DNA from: Clostridia bacterium
GTDB lineage: Bacteria > Bacillota > Clostridia > Oscillospirales > CAG-272
DNA length: 64,000 bases
Assembly (NCBI GenBank): GCA_017624905.1
Contig: JAGAMD010000024.1
Coordinates: 1-64,000 of the forward strand
Direction of reading: 5' to 3'
The notes beneath the pieces are model-generated. The model did not search any database. It was not told the origin of the DNA and saw nothing but the letters and a program-made list of their open reading frames with translations. This document shows, in pieces, positions 17,226-26,379 of the stretch (position 1 is the first letter of the stretch; each line of letters opens with the position of its first letter). The position numbers and the translations under genes were made by a program.

Positions 17226-17269
17226 AACCTTCGTAAATACTAGTAAAAAAGTATCTACGGAGGTTTTTT
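17226..17269 (+). terminator. Long hairpin-T terminator containing the spoVAF ribosome site
   Basis: Arms 17226-17241 and 17250-17265 pair over 15 of 16 positions (one wobble, one mismatch) around an eight-base loop, followed by six T. The 3' arm carries GGAGG (17259-17263), which is also the ribosome site for the ATG at 17270. Readthrough RNA would hide that site in the stem. Confidence 0.65.
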
Positions 17270-18706
17270 ATGTCAAGCGAGAAAAAAGAAGCTCAACCGT
17301 TTTCCTTTGATTTAGACGAAAATGTACGTACAATTGACAATATACTAAACGTCAATGAAAACTTTGATATCATAAAAAGAGAAATGGTGATAAATGAGAA
17401 AAAAGTAGTTATGTACTATATTGACGGCTTTGTTACCTCGGCTATTATGCAAAAGCTTATGATGCATCTAACAACCGTTAAGGATTTTGGCAACGGCAAG
17501 GAAGGGGCAGTTATAGAATTTGCTCAAAAAAGCGTACCAAGTGTCGAGATTGATCCTGTTTTTGACATTGATACGCTTATTACAATGGTGCTCTCGGGAT
17601 GCTCAGCAATTTTAGCTGAGGGCTTTGGAAATGGTGCAATAATAGTAGATGCCCGTTCATATCCTGCGAGAACAACCGAGGAGCCGGGTAACGACCGAGT
17701 AATGCGAGGGGCACGAGATGGATTTGTTGAAACGCTTATTTTCAATACAGCGATGATTAGACGAAGAATAAGAGATCCTAAGCTAACAGTTAAATACCTT
17801 TGCGTTGGAGAAAGCTCAAAAACTGACATTTCAGTGGTGTATTTAAACGGAAAAGCCGACCCTGTGTATGTAAATAGTGTGATAAACAAGATTAAAAGCA
17901 TCAAAACAGATGCACTTCCGATGGGACATCAAAGCCTTATAGAATGTCTTATAAAAAAACATTCGTTTAATCCTTTTCCAAGAGTTAGATGTACGGAGCG
18001 ACCGGATTGTGCTTGTGCATCGATTTTAGAGGGTAGTGTAATTGTACTTTGCGATACCTCACCGGAAGCAATAATTTTGCCAACCTCGATTTTTGACTTT
18101 TTACAAGATACAGACGATTACTATTTTACACCAATAACAGGCACATATTTAAGGCTTGTTCGTCAGTTAGTCTTTTGGAGTGCTGTCGTTTTAACACCTA
18201 TATGGTATTATCTTGCAACTAATCCCAATATCGTTCCCGAATGGCTCTATTTTATAGTGCCGGAGGACTCGGGAGCTGTGCCGATACTTGTTCAACTTTT
18301 ACTTGTAGAATTTGTAGTTGATGGATTAAAGCTGGCATCGCTTAATACACCAAGCGTTATGTCAAACTCCTTTGGCGTTATCGGCGGACTTTTACTAGGA
18401 GATTTTGCCGTACAGGTCGGTTGGCTAAGCGCTGATGTGATTTTCTATATGGCAATCGTTTCAATGGCAAGCTTCACACAATCAAATTATGAGCTTGGAT
18501 ATGCACTGAAATTCGTAAGAATTATAACTCTGATTTTAGTTGCCTTGCTTGGTGGCTGGGGACTCCTTATAGGTGCCTTAATCGGCATAGCTTTGGTTCT
18601 TACAACCAAGACCATAAACGGAAAACGCTCGTACCTGTATCCGTTATTCCCATTTAATCCAACCGCAATGTCTCGCCTTGTTTTTCGTCGACAAAAGCAT
18701 AACTAA
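17270..18706 (+). CDS. spoVAF: GerA-family spore germination protein, SpoVAF-like
   Basis: The 478-aa protein follows GerA/SpoVAF layout: a soluble N-terminal half (residues 1-290) with SARSYPARTTEEPGNDRVMRGARDGFVET-type sequence (key motif RTTEEP and RGARDGFVE) and a C-terminal membrane half with about five or six helices. SpoVAF is a spore inner-membrane protein that takes part in release of dipicolinic acid or germinant signalling. It stands alone here, without GerAB/GerAC partners, and the length (493 aa in B. subtilis SpoVAF) fits SpoVAF. A GerAA paralogue is the alternative. Confidence 0.8.
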   Translation: MSSEKKEAQPFSFDLDENVRTIDNILNVNENFDIIKREMVINEKKVVMYYIDGFVTSAIMQKLMMHLTTVKDFGNGKEGAVIEFAQKSVPSVEIDPVFDIDTLITMVLSGCSAILAEGFGNGAIIVDARSYPARTTEEPGNDRVMRGARDGFVETLIFNTAMIRRRIRDPKLTVKYLCVGESSKTDISVVYLNGKADPVYVNSVINKIKSIKTDALPMGHQSLIECLIKKHSFNPFPRVRCTERPDCACASILEGSVIVLCDTSPEAIILPTSIFDFLQDTDDYYFTPITGTYLRLVRQLVFWSAVVLTPIWYYLATNPNIVPEWLYFIVPEDSGAVPILVQLLLVEFVVDGLKLASLNTPSVMSNSFGVIGGLLLGDFAVQVGWLSADVIFYMAIVSMASFTQSNYELGYALKFVRIITLILVALLGGWGLLIGALIGIALVLTTKTINGKRSYLYPLFPFNPTAMSRLVFRRQKHN

Positions 18707-18709
18707 ACA

Positions 18710-18737
18710 AAAAAGCTACGGTTTTCCGTAGCTTTTT
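18710..18737. terminator. Bidirectional terminator
   Basis: AAAAAGCTACGG/CCGTAGCTTTTT stem with a TTTT loop, between convergent spoVAF and ruvB. Confidence 0.92.
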
Positions 18738-18747
18738 CTATATGAAT

Positions 18748-19800
18748 TTATCCCTCAATTTTCATTTGAGTAGCGCCACCGATACCGAATGGTATGCCGA
18801 GGTGGTCGTAGGCAAGACGAGTTACGCATCTACCCTTAGGGGTACGGCTTAAAAAGCCGATTTGCATAAGATAAGGCTCGTAAACGTCCTCAATAGTGAT
18901 TGCTTCCTCGCCGATTGTAGCAGCTAGGGTTTCAAGTCCAACAGGACCACCACCATAAAACTTAATAATTGTTTCAAGTAGCTTTCTGTCGATGTTATCA
19001 AGACCAAGGTCGTCAATCTCAAGAGCCTTGAGCGCCATTTTTGCAATTTCAAGTGTAATTTTGCCATCGCCCTTTACCTGTGCATAGTCACGCACACGCT
19101 TTAGTAGACGGTTGGCAATACGAGGTGTACCACGAGAGCGAGAGGCTATTTCAAGTGCCCCTGTGTCGTCAATTTCGACCTCAAGCAGAGAAGCACTACG
19201 CTTGATAATAGTAGCAAGCTCCTCAGCATTATAAAGCTCTAAGCGGAGCAGTACGCCAAATCTATCACGTAAAGGAGTAGTTAATTGTCCTGCACGTGTT
19301 GTAGCACCAACTAGTGTAAATTTAGGTAGTGGCACACGGATGCTCCTTGCTGCCGGACCCTTACCGATAATAATATCAAGGACATAGTCCTCCATAGCAG
19401 GATACAAAATTTCTTCAATGGAGCGTGAAAGACGGTGAATTTCATCAATAAATAAAACATCGCCGGGTGCTAAATTTGTAAGTATAGCAGCAAGATCACC
19501 TTGCTTTTCAATAGCGGGACCGGAGGTAACTCTAAAGTTTACTCCCATTTCATTAGCAATAATTCCGGAAAGTGTTGTCTTACCAAGACCGGGAGGGCCG
19601 TAGAGTAAAACATGGTCAAGTGCATCGCCTCTGCCTTTTGCAGCGTCAATATACACCTTTAGCATATCCTTAACCTTTTCTTGACCTATATAGTCCTCGA
19701 AGGCTTTAGGACGAAGGCTAACCTCAACCTCGGTATCTTCGCCTGTCATTTCAGTTGAAACTATTCGGTTTTCAAAGTCAAATTCTGTTTCTTCAATCAT
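18748..19800 (-). CDS. ruvB: Holliday junction branch-migration helicase RuvB
   Basis: The 350-aa AAA+ protein has Walker [11 protein letters not shown], Walker [11 protein letters not shown], sensor 1 [18 protein letters not shown] and a C-terminal winged helix ending in [15 protein letters not shown]. It forms the hexameric motors that drive branch migration with RuvA. It follows ruvA by 10 bp. The N-terminus is slightly longer than the common 334-aa form. Confidence 0.98.
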   Translation of the reverse strand: MIEETEFDFENRIVSTEMTGEDTEVEVSLRPKAFEDYIGQEKVKDMLKVYIDAAKGRGDALDHVLLYGPPGLGKTTLSGIIANEMGVNFRVTSGPAIEKQGDLAAILTNLAPGDVLFIDEIHRLSRSIEEILYPAMEDYVLDIIIGKGPAARSIRVPLPKFTLVGATTRAGQLTTPLRDRFGVLLRLELYNAEELATIIKRSASLLEVEIDDTGALEIASRSRGTPRIANRLLKRVRDYAQVKGDGKITLEIAKMALKALEIDDLGLDNIDRKLLETIIKFYGGGPVGLETLAATIGEEAITIEDVYEPYLMQIGFLSRTPKGRCVTRLAYDHLGIPFGIGGATQMKIEG

Positions 19801-19810
19801 AATTTCAACC

Positions 19811-20419
19811 TCACTTCATTAATTTAGCTAGTGCCAATGGGATAATTTTAGATACATCAAGCTTTGGATCAATTCCGCCAAGTGCCTTTTGAGCCTCGGC
19901 ACGTGTGTAGCCAAGCACACAAAGAGCATCAAGTGCCTCAGATAGATTAGAGCTTTTGCCAACGTTAACGGTTGCCACAGCAATAGCCTCATCACTAGAG
20001 GTGGTAAACGGCATTTTAATAATTTTGTCCTTAAGCTCTAAAACAACACGAGCAGCAGTCTTAGGACCAATGCCACTTGCCTTTGCAATAGCCCTTGTGT
20101 CCTCGCTGGAAATAGCCATGCTAAGTCTATCGGGTGTGAGCAATGAGAGAATAGCCATTGCAGCCTTAGGACCAACACCGGAAACAGTGATAAGTAGCTT
20201 AAATGCTTCAAGCTCATCATTCGTGTTAAATCCAAAAAGCTCAACACCATCCTCACTCACCTTTAAGTAGGTAAGTAGCTTAGCTTTTTGACCTACCTTG
20301 CCAACAACACTTGAATAGGTGTTGTCGCTTATAGTCAATTTGTAGCCAACCCCCATGCAGTCAATAACGCAAAAGCTGGGCTCACAATATTCTAGTGTAC
20401 CATTTACGTGATAAATCAT
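19811..20419 (-). CDS. ruvA: Holliday junction DNA-binding protein RuvA
   Basis: The 202-aa protein has the N-terminal OB fold ([11 protein letters not shown]), the tandem HhH domain ([36 protein letters not shown]) and a small C-terminal RuvB-contact domain ([20 protein letters not shown]). It tetramerises on four-way junctions. Its ATG overlaps the yfhO stop by 4 bp. Confidence 0.98.
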   Translation of the reverse strand: MIYHVNGTLEYCEPSFCVIDCMGVGYKLTISDNTYSSVVGKVGQKAKLLTYLKVSEDGVELFGFNTNDELEAFKLLITVSGVGPKAAMAILSLLTPDRLSMAISSEDTRAIAKASGIGPKTAARVVLELKDKIIKMPFTTSSDEAIAVATVNVGKSSNLSEALDALCVLGYTRAEAQKALGGIDPKLDVSKIIPLALAKLMK

Positions 20420-22857
20420 ATAAGTTCCTTCTTAATTAAATCGTTTTTCTTTGATTTCCTTTTAATTATAAATTCAACGGTGCATAGAGTAGCAAACGCA
20501 ACAATACCAACTAAAGAAACACTAAAGCCAACATACCATTGCATAGGTACATATTTTAGTTCTACCGTGTGCTCACCCTCGCTAACATCAAACGCAAGCA
20601 TCGAGTCAACACATTTAAATGTATCAACTCTTTCGCCATCTACATAAACCTGCCAAAATTGATCATACGGAATTGTAGTAAATACAAATTGATTTTCTGA
20701 AACCTTAATACTGCCCTTTATAGATGTGTCGCTATGCTCATATACATTTAATTCTCCCTTGCGTAGCTCACTTGTGATATAAGAAAGAGATGTGTTATTA
20801 ACACTTGAGCTAAGAGAACGATTAAGCATATTTTCAGCTAAAAGAATAGCAAAATCCTCACCTCTTAATGAGGAATCCTTAAGAGCACTATCAAGAGTAA
20901 CATCCTTTAGTCTTACATTGACCGCGTAAGCGATGGAAAGAGCATAAGGATTTTCATATATTTTGTAGCCGTTTTCAAGCGTATCAATTTCGTTATATGC
21001 CTTACTTTGATCAGGTGTTAGCTCGTAGTCCCCTCGAGCAAAAACATATTTGATTCCAAGTAATGAGTCGATAAGCTTTGATTTGTATACATACAAGCTA
21101 CTTTGGTTTCCTGCGTGATTGCCTAAGCAGTATAAGAAATCCTTAGATTTCAAATTATAGGTAGAAACGAACTCGGAAACTCCATTTACATTGAAAATTA
21201 TAGGATCGTTCGTTTCATAGTGATCAAAGGATTCAACTCTATATAAGCCGTCGTCCTTACCCTCAAAGTAATTGTTGATTATTTCGCCTTCTTCTTGAAT
21301 CTTGTAGTATTGTGAACGGCTTGTCCAACCGGCATCAACAAACTGGTCCTTGTAGCATAGGCAGGTGCTAAGCACTGCCTCAACACAAACAAAGGAGCAG
21401 AGAATAATTGAAATTAATCTTGTTTTAGATACCTTTTGCTTTAAGAAATAGAAAATTAAGAAATATCCAAGTAGCAAAATTAAAGTAATCCAAACGGTTT
21501 GAGTGCCGAGGTTTGTTTCGGTTTTTTCGCTATTAATAAACTGAATAGGATGTACAGTCATTTGTAAAATGAACAAAAGACCAACAATTACTGATATTGC
21601 AATAGCAAAATATTTGAATTTGAACTCGCCTATTTTTTCATATCCACGATATGCCATAATTAGCATAATAAATGTGAAAGTGAAGCTATATCTATAGCTT
21701 AACCATACAGGCTCACTAAAGCCGTGCCAAGCTATATCAAATGTGCTGATTGTAAGACTAGCAAGAAATACTGTGCAAAGCACACCGTAGCCGATTTTCT
21801 CTCGTAGCTTTATTTTCTTTGAAATAAAGAAAACAGGCAACAAAATAACAAGAAGAGTACCGGCATAAAGGTGAGGCAAGCCACCGTCACTAATAGGTCT
21901 GAATGTGCCAAATGTACCAATGAACATTTTAGCTAAAATTTCAAGGAAGCTTGCGTGAGTGGTTGGTATAAGCAAATCAGCATCCATGCTTCCTGCCTTA
22001 CCAAATCTTAGTGAATAAACAGCACTGAATAAGATTGCAGCGCAAATAAGAAGTGCAACACAAACATAAAGAACATATCTTAAAATGCTCTTTAAAATGT
22101 GTAGGCTTTCACCTCTTGGGTTCCTTATCTCCTTCGAGTGAGTGCAAAGGAAAAATACAAAATAAATAAAGGTAAATATGCAAAGCATATAACCAATATA
22201 ATAGTTGCTCCAAATGGCAAGAGCTAAAGAAGCAATAAATAGCTTGAATTTGTTTTCTTTTATTAATGCTTCGATTCCCAGTGTGATAAGAGGCAAGTAA
22301 ATAAGTGCGTCCATCCACATATAGTTAGATTGATACGCAATAGCATATGCACATAGTGCATACATAACAGAAAACATACTAAAGCCAATAGAGTTTACAG
22401 GTCTTGTTTTATATAAATAAATAGAGAAGGAAAGACCGGAAAAGCCTGTCTTTAATATTGTAATCAAGGTCATAGCCTCGATTATCATATTCTTAGGGAA
22501 GAGTGCTACTATAAGTGTAAATGGAGATGCTAAATAATAGGTAAAGTAACCTAGAAATTCACCACCTAGAGCACGTTGAAATGTGTAAAAAAAAGATTCA
22601 TTGCCTAGTATAATATCTCTTAATTGCTCGTGAAAGCGAACATATTGTGCATTAGCATCGAGCACTAAAATACTAGTACCGTTTTTGGACGCCATTCCTA
22701 CAATCACAAAGCAAATTGAAAGTAGTATAACAGGCACAAAAAATGCAAAAAGCATATACTTTTTGTTTAATAGCTCTTTTTTGATATGGTTATACAATCG
22801 CCCCATAAAAGAGGAAGAGCTATTGTCAGCCGATAAAACTAAATTATTTGTTTTCAT
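20416..22857 (-). CDS. yfhO: YfhO family multi-spanning membrane protein
   Basis: The 813-aa protein has about 12 to 14 helices in its first two thirds and an extracytoplasmic C-terminal domain before one last helix and a basic tail (KRKSKK). That is the layout of YfhO, a GT-C-type protein linked to glycosylation of lipoteichoic acid in Firmicutes. The C-terminal part (EHTVELKYVPMQW) is the usual YfhO end. Start chosen at ATG 22857 behind AGGTGAG; an in-frame GTG lies 9 bp upstream. It overlaps DUF951 upstream and ruvA downstream, an unusual operon partner for ruvAB. Confidence 0.85.
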   Translation of the reverse strand: MKTNNLVLSADNSSSSFMGRLYNHIKKELLNKKYMLFAFFVPVILLSICFVIVGMASKNGTSILVLDANAQYVRFHEQLRDIILGNESFFYTFQRALGGEFLGYFTYYLASPFTLIVALFPKNMIIEAMTLITILKTGFSGLSFSIYLYKTRPVNSIGFSMFSVMYALCAYAIAYQSNYMWMDALIYLPLITLGIEALIKENKFKLFIASLALAIWSNYYIGYMLCIFTFIYFVFFLCTHSKEIRNPRGESLHILKSILRYVLYVCVALLICAAILFSAVYSLRFGKAGSMDADLLIPTTHASFLEILAKMFIGTFGTFRPISDGGLPHLYAGTLLVILLPVFFISKKIKLREKIGYGVLCTVFLASLTISTFDIAWHGFSEPVWLSYRYSFTFTFIMLIMAYRGYEKIGEFKFKYFAIAISVIVGLLFILQMTVHPIQFINSEKTETNLGTQTVWITLILLLGYFLIFYFLKQKVSKTRLISIILCSFVCVEAVLSTCLCYKDQFVDAGWTSRSQYYKIQEEGEIINNYFEGKDDGLYRVESFDHYETNDPIIFNVNGVSEFVSTYNLKSKDFLYCLGNHAGNQSSLYVYKSKLIDSLLGIKYVFARGDYELTPDQSKAYNEIDTLENGYKIYENPYALSIAYAVNVRLKDVTLDSALKDSSLRGEDFAILLAENMLNRSLSSSVNNTSLSYITSELRKGELNVYEHSDTSIKGSIKVSENQFVFTTIPYDQFWQVYVDGERVDTFKCVDSMLAFDVSEGEHTVELKYVPMQWYVGFSVSLVGIVAFATLCTVEFIIKRKSKKNDLIKKELI

Positions 22858-23053
22858 TTTCCTCACCTGAGTGGATTTTTTTAATCATTTTTTCGATCTT
22901 TAGTCGCTCAATAGTCAAGGCTCTGTTACATCCGGTACAAGCAATTTTTATATCGGAGCCAACACGCAAAACCTTGAAGGCTTTTGCACCACACGGATGT
23001 TGTTTTTTCATTTCTAAAATGTCGCCAACATTTATAATTGGAATAGCTCCCAT
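22844..23053 (-). CDS. DUF951 family small protein (YyzM-like)
   Basis: The 69-aa protein matches DUF951: V-GDILEMKKQHPCG, then a basic strand, IACTGCNRA and ERLKIEKMIKKI. The lone cysteine and the C-x2-C pair may bind metal. The family is widespread in Firmicutes, with no proven function. Strong GGGAGGT ribosome site; its end overlaps the yfhO start by 14 bp. Confidence 0.9.
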   Translation of the reverse strand: MGAIPIINVGDILEMKKQHPCGAKAFKVLRVGSDIKIACTGCNRALTIERLKIEKMIKKIHSGEENENK

Positions 23054-23088
23054 CTTGTACCTCCCATTAACAGATTTAAATTATATAT

Positions 23089-23117
23089 ATTTTATCATAC
23101 ATATAGAAAAAATTCAA
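23089..23117 (-). promoter_or_regulatory. Promoter for DUF951-yfhO-ruvAB
   Basis: Minus strand: TTGAAT (23117-23112), 17 bp, TAAAAT (23094-23089). Confidence 0.6.
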
Positions 23118-23153
23118 CATTAAATATTTTTATATTTAAAATAAATATATTAT

Positions 23154-23182
23154 TTGACATAAAGAAAAAAATGTGGTATAAT
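23154..23182 (+). promoter_or_regulatory. Consensus promoter for the ruvC-truA operon
   Basis: Perfect TTGACA (23154-23159) and TATAAT (23177-23182) with a 17-bp spacer and a TG extended -10. It is divergent from the DUF951 promoter. Confidence 0.88.
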
Positions 23183-23236
23183 ATTCTGCAAGTATTTTTG
23201 TGAACCTAATTGGTAAATTGATTTTTAGGAGGTAGT

Positions 23237-23734
23237 ATGGTTATTTTAGGTATAGACCCTGGCTTCGCAATAGTCGGCTGGGGAGTGCTTGAATGTGTTA
23301 AGGGCAAGTTCCGTGTTCTTGGCTATGGCTCTATCCAAACCAAAGCCGGTGAACCAATAGAAGACCGTCTATCTCAAATTTACGATGGGATGAACACAAT
23401 TATTGATAAATATAAGCCCGAAACAATGGCGATAGAGGAGCTATTTTGGAACACAAACCAAAAAACAGGTATATGTGTTGCCGAGGCAAGAGGGACAATT
23501 CTTTTAAGTGCACATCGTAAGGGACTTAAGATTTTTGAATATACACCACTACAAGTTAAGCAGTCTGTTGTTGGATATGGCAGAGCAGAGAAAAAGCAGG
23601 TTATAGCAATGGTAACTACCTTGCTTAATCTACCTAAGCCACCAAAGCCTGATGATACAGCAGATGCACTTGCTTTGGCAATATGTCACGGACACGTTGG
23701 CTCAAACGTTTTGGGCAAATACTATAAAATGTGA
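23237..23734 (+). CDS. ruvC: Crossover junction endodeoxyribonuclease RuvC
   Basis: The 165-aa RNase-H-fold resolvase has catalytic Asp7 in GIDPGFAIVGWG, Glu in AIEELFWNTNQKT and the C-terminal acid pair in KPDDTADALALAICH. It cuts Holliday junctions bound by RuvAB. It is the first gene of a six-gene plus-strand operon and is transcribed away from ruvAB. AGGAGGTAGT ribosome site. Confidence 0.97.
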   Translation: MVILGIDPGFAIVGWGVLECVKGKFRVLGYGSIQTKAGEPIEDRLSQIYDGMNTIIDKYKPETMAIEELFWNTNQKTGICVAEARGTILLSAHRKGLKIFEYTPLQVKQSVVGYGRAEKKQVIAMVTTLLNLPKPPKPDDTADALALAICHGHVGSNVLGKYYKM

Positions 23735-23742
23735 GGCGGAAA

Positions 23743-24618
23743 ATGTATTTAGCTAATAATTGGAAGGACTATGAGCTTCTCGATACCTCGGATGGCGAAA
23801 GACTGGAGCGTTGGGGAAAATATATATTAATTCGTCCGGATCCACAGGTTATTTGGAAGGGCAAAAGAGAGCACAAGCTTTGGAATAAGGCAGATGGCAT
23901 TTACCGTCGCTCCAAAAGTGGTGGTGGAGCTTGGATTAAAAATGACGTGCCGGAGAAATGGACTATAAATTATGGCGATATGACCTTTAATTTAAAGCCT
24001 ATGGGCTTTAAGCATACAGGTCTTTTTCCCGAACAGGCTGCTAACTGGGATTGGTTTTCTGAGCTAATTAGAAATCGCAAAAGTGAGGGCAAGGAGGTTA
24101 AGGTTTTAAACCTATTTGCCTATACAGGTGGGGCGACCGTTGCCGCAGCCAAGGCGGGTGCTAGTGTTGTGCATGTTGATGCATCAAAGGGCATGGTTCA
24201 ATGTGCTAAGGAAAATATGGCATCAAGCGGACTTGAAAACGCACCTGTAAGGTATATTGTTGACGATTGCCGTAAGTTTGTTGAGCGTGAAATTAGACGC
24301 GGTAACAAATATGACGGAATTATAATGGATCCACCATCATATGGCAGAGGTCCGGGTGGTGAGGTTTGGAAGCTAGAGGATGCAGTTTGTGATTTTGTCA
24401 GCCTTTGTGAAAAGCTGATCTCAGATGATCCACTATTTATGCTTATAAACTCATACACAACCGGTTTAAGTGCCTTGACAATGGGATATGTTCTAAATGT
24501 TGAGGTTGTTAAAAAGCATGGAGGACGAGCTGAAACAGCCGAGGTTGCACTCCCTGTTACACAGACAAAGGGCTATCTCCCTTGTGGTGCTAGTGCCCGT
24601 TGGATTGCAAAGGAGTAA
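23743..24618 (+). CDS. Class I SAM-dependent methyltransferase (RlmI/RlmK-like)
   Basis: The 291-aa protein has a conserved N-terminal segment (LERWGKYILIRPDPQVIW) and a methyltransferase core with the SAM loop LFAYTGGATVAAAKAGA and catalytic MDPPSYGRG. The DPPS motif fits RNA cytosine-5 or guanine methyltransferases of the RlmI/RlmK group. Start chosen at ATG 23743 behind GGCGGA; an earlier GTG would overlap ruvC. The RNA target is not known. Second gene of the operon. Confidence 0.85.
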   Translation: MYLANNWKDYELLDTSDGERLERWGKYILIRPDPQVIWKGKREHKLWNKADGIYRRSKSGGGAWIKNDVPEKWTINYGDMTFNLKPMGFKHTGLFPEQAANWDWFSELIRNRKSEGKEVKVLNLFAYTGGATVAAAKAGASVVHVDASKGMVQCAKENMASSGLENAPVRYIVDDCRKFVEREIRRGNKYDGIIMDPPSYGRGPGGEVWKLEDAVCDFVSLCEKLISDDPLFMLINSYTTGLSALTMGYVLNVEVVKKHGGRAETAEVALPVTQTKGYLPCGASARWIAKE

Positions 24619-24620
24619 TA

Positions 24621-25478
24621 ATGGAGCCATTAATAAAGTTAGAAAATGTTTCGTTTAAATATCCGGATACAGATGAGCTTGAAAATAACTTTGCTGTAAA
24701 CAATCTCTCACTTGAGATAAACGAGGGCGATTTTGTTGCAGTTTTAGGTCATAACGGCTCAGGTAAGTCGACGGCTGCGAAGCTAATCAATATGATACTC
24801 ACACCGGATAGCGGAAATATCTATATTGACGGCAAATGTATCACCGAGGAAAAGGCGACTGAAAATGACATATATGAGGTTAGAAAAAGTGTTGGTATGG
24901 TTTTTCAAAACCCTGATAACCAAATCGTTGCTACGGTCGTTGAGGAGGATGTTGCATTTGGCCCTGAAAATTTAGGACTTGAGCCAAGCGAAATAAGAAA
25001 AAGAGTAGACGAGGCACTTGAGATTGTCGGTATGACAAGCTATGCACGTCATGCACCTCACCGTCTTTCCGGTGGACAAAAGCAAAGAGTTGCCATAGCC
25101 GGAATTATAGCTATGAAGCCAAAGTGTATTATCTTTGACGAGTCAACTGCTATGCTCGATCCTCTTGGCAGAAAAGAGGTAATGAACACAATTTTAAGAC
25201 TAAACAAGGAAGAAAAAATAACAATAATTTTAATCACACACTATATGAATGAGGCTGTTTTAGCCGATAAGGTTGTTGTTATGAAAAACGGCTCAAAATA
25301 TCTGGAGGGCACACCAAACGAGGTCTTTTCAAATCCGGACAAGCTCTGGGATGCAGGACTTGAGGTGCCACAGTCGGTAGAGCTATTACACGCACTAAAC
25401 AAGGAGCTTAATCTGAAAATTCCTCTGAGAGTGTACGATTTTGATACTTGTGCAAGTATGATTAAGAATAAAATTTAA
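24621..25478 (+). CDS. ecfA1: ECF transporter ATPase EcfA1
   Basis: The 285-aa ABC ATPase has Walker A GHNGSGKST, Q-loop VFQNPDNQIVATVVEEDVAFG, signature LSGGQKQRVAIAG and Walker B CIIFDESTAMLDP. DNQIVAT is the usual mark of the first ECF ATPase. It pairs with EcfA2 to drive EcfT and exchangeable S components. Start at ATG 24621, with AAAGGAG overlapping the end of the previous gene. Confidence 0.95.
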   Translation: MEPLIKLENVSFKYPDTDELENNFAVNNLSLEINEGDFVAVLGHNGSGKSTAAKLINMILTPDSGNIYIDGKCITEEKATENDIYEVRKSVGMVFQNPDNQIVATVVEEDVAFGPENLGLEPSEIRKRVDEALEIVGMTSYARHAPHRLSGGQKQRVAIAGIIAMKPKCIIFDESTAMLDPLGRKEVMNTILRLNKEEKITIILITHYMNEAVLADKVVVMKNGSKYLEGTPNEVFSNPDKLWDAGLEVPQSVELLHALNKELNLKIPLRVYDFDTCASMIKNKI

Positions 25479-25494
25479 TTGAAAGGGAAGAAAT

Positions 25495-26379
25495 ATGTCG
25501 ATAATCGAGCTTAAGGATGTCTCATTTATTTATGGTAAAAAAACACCATATGAAATAAAGGCTCTTGATAATGTTAGTTTGAATATTGAAGAAAATTTAA
25601 TAACAGGTCTTATTGGTCATACAGGCTCGGGAAAATCGACACTTGTACAGCTTCTCAATGGACTATTAAAGCCAAGCCATGGTACAGTAATCGTAGATGG
25701 TGAGGATATTTGGAAAAAGCCAAAGAAAATAGCAAAAATTCGCTATAAGGTTGGTATGGTAATGCAATATCCGGAGTATCAGCTTTTTGCCGATACAGTT
25801 AAGGATGATATTGCATACGGACCAAAAAATATGGGACTTGACGCTGAGGAAATTGAAAAAAGAGTCCAAAAAAGTGCAGAATTTTGTGGCATAGATAAGG
25901 AAACACTATCTAAATCACCATTTGATTTGTCCGGCGGACAAAAACGTCGTGTTGCACTTGCCGGTGTTATGGCAATGAATCCTAAAATTTTGGTTTTGGA
26001 TGAACCGGCAGCCGGACTTGACCCCAAGGGCAGACGAGAAATTCTTGGTGGTATCAAAAGATATCGTGAGGAAAGCGGAACAACTGTTATTATAGTTAGC
26101 CACAGTATGGAGGATATGGCAATGTACTGCGACAGAGTCGTGGTTATGTCAAATTCTAAGCTGCTTTTAGATGGCACCTGTAAAGAGGTTTTCTCTAAGC
26201 ATCAGTTACTCAAGGAAAATGGTCTTGATGTTCCGGAAATAACTAATCTTGTCTTAAAGCTAAATGAGCTGGGGGTAAATATTCCAAGCGATGTTTACAC
26301 AGTTGAGGATGCAGTTAAGGCGATAGTAGATTTAAAAGCTACCTCTAATAAAGCAAAGGAGGTAGAAGATGTCATTTGA
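25495..26379 (+). CDS. ecfA2: ECF transporter ATPase EcfA2
   Basis: The 294-aa ABC ATPase has Walker A GHTGSGKST, Q-loop VMQYPEYQLFADTVKDDIAYG (the YPEYQLF form marks EcfA2), LSGGQKRRVALAG and Walker B ILVLDEPAAGLDP. It follows EcfA1 by 16 bp and overlaps EcfT by 11 bp. Together these supply the energy for the S component at 8845-9357 and probably others outside the window. Confidence 0.95.
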   Translation: MSIIELKDVSFIYGKKTPYEIKALDNVSLNIEENLITGLIGHTGSGKSTLVQLLNGLLKPSHGTVIVDGEDIWKKPKKIAKIRYKVGMVMQYPEYQLFADTVKDDIAYGPKNMGLDAEEIEKRVQKSAEFCGIDKETLSKSPFDLSGGQKRRVALAGVMAMNPKILVLDEPAAGLDPKGRREILGGIKRYREESGTTVIIVSHSMEDMAMYCDRVVVMSNSKLLLDGTCKEVFSKHQLLKENGLDVPEITNLVLKLNELGVNIPSDVYTVEDAVKAIVDLKATSNKAKEVEDVI

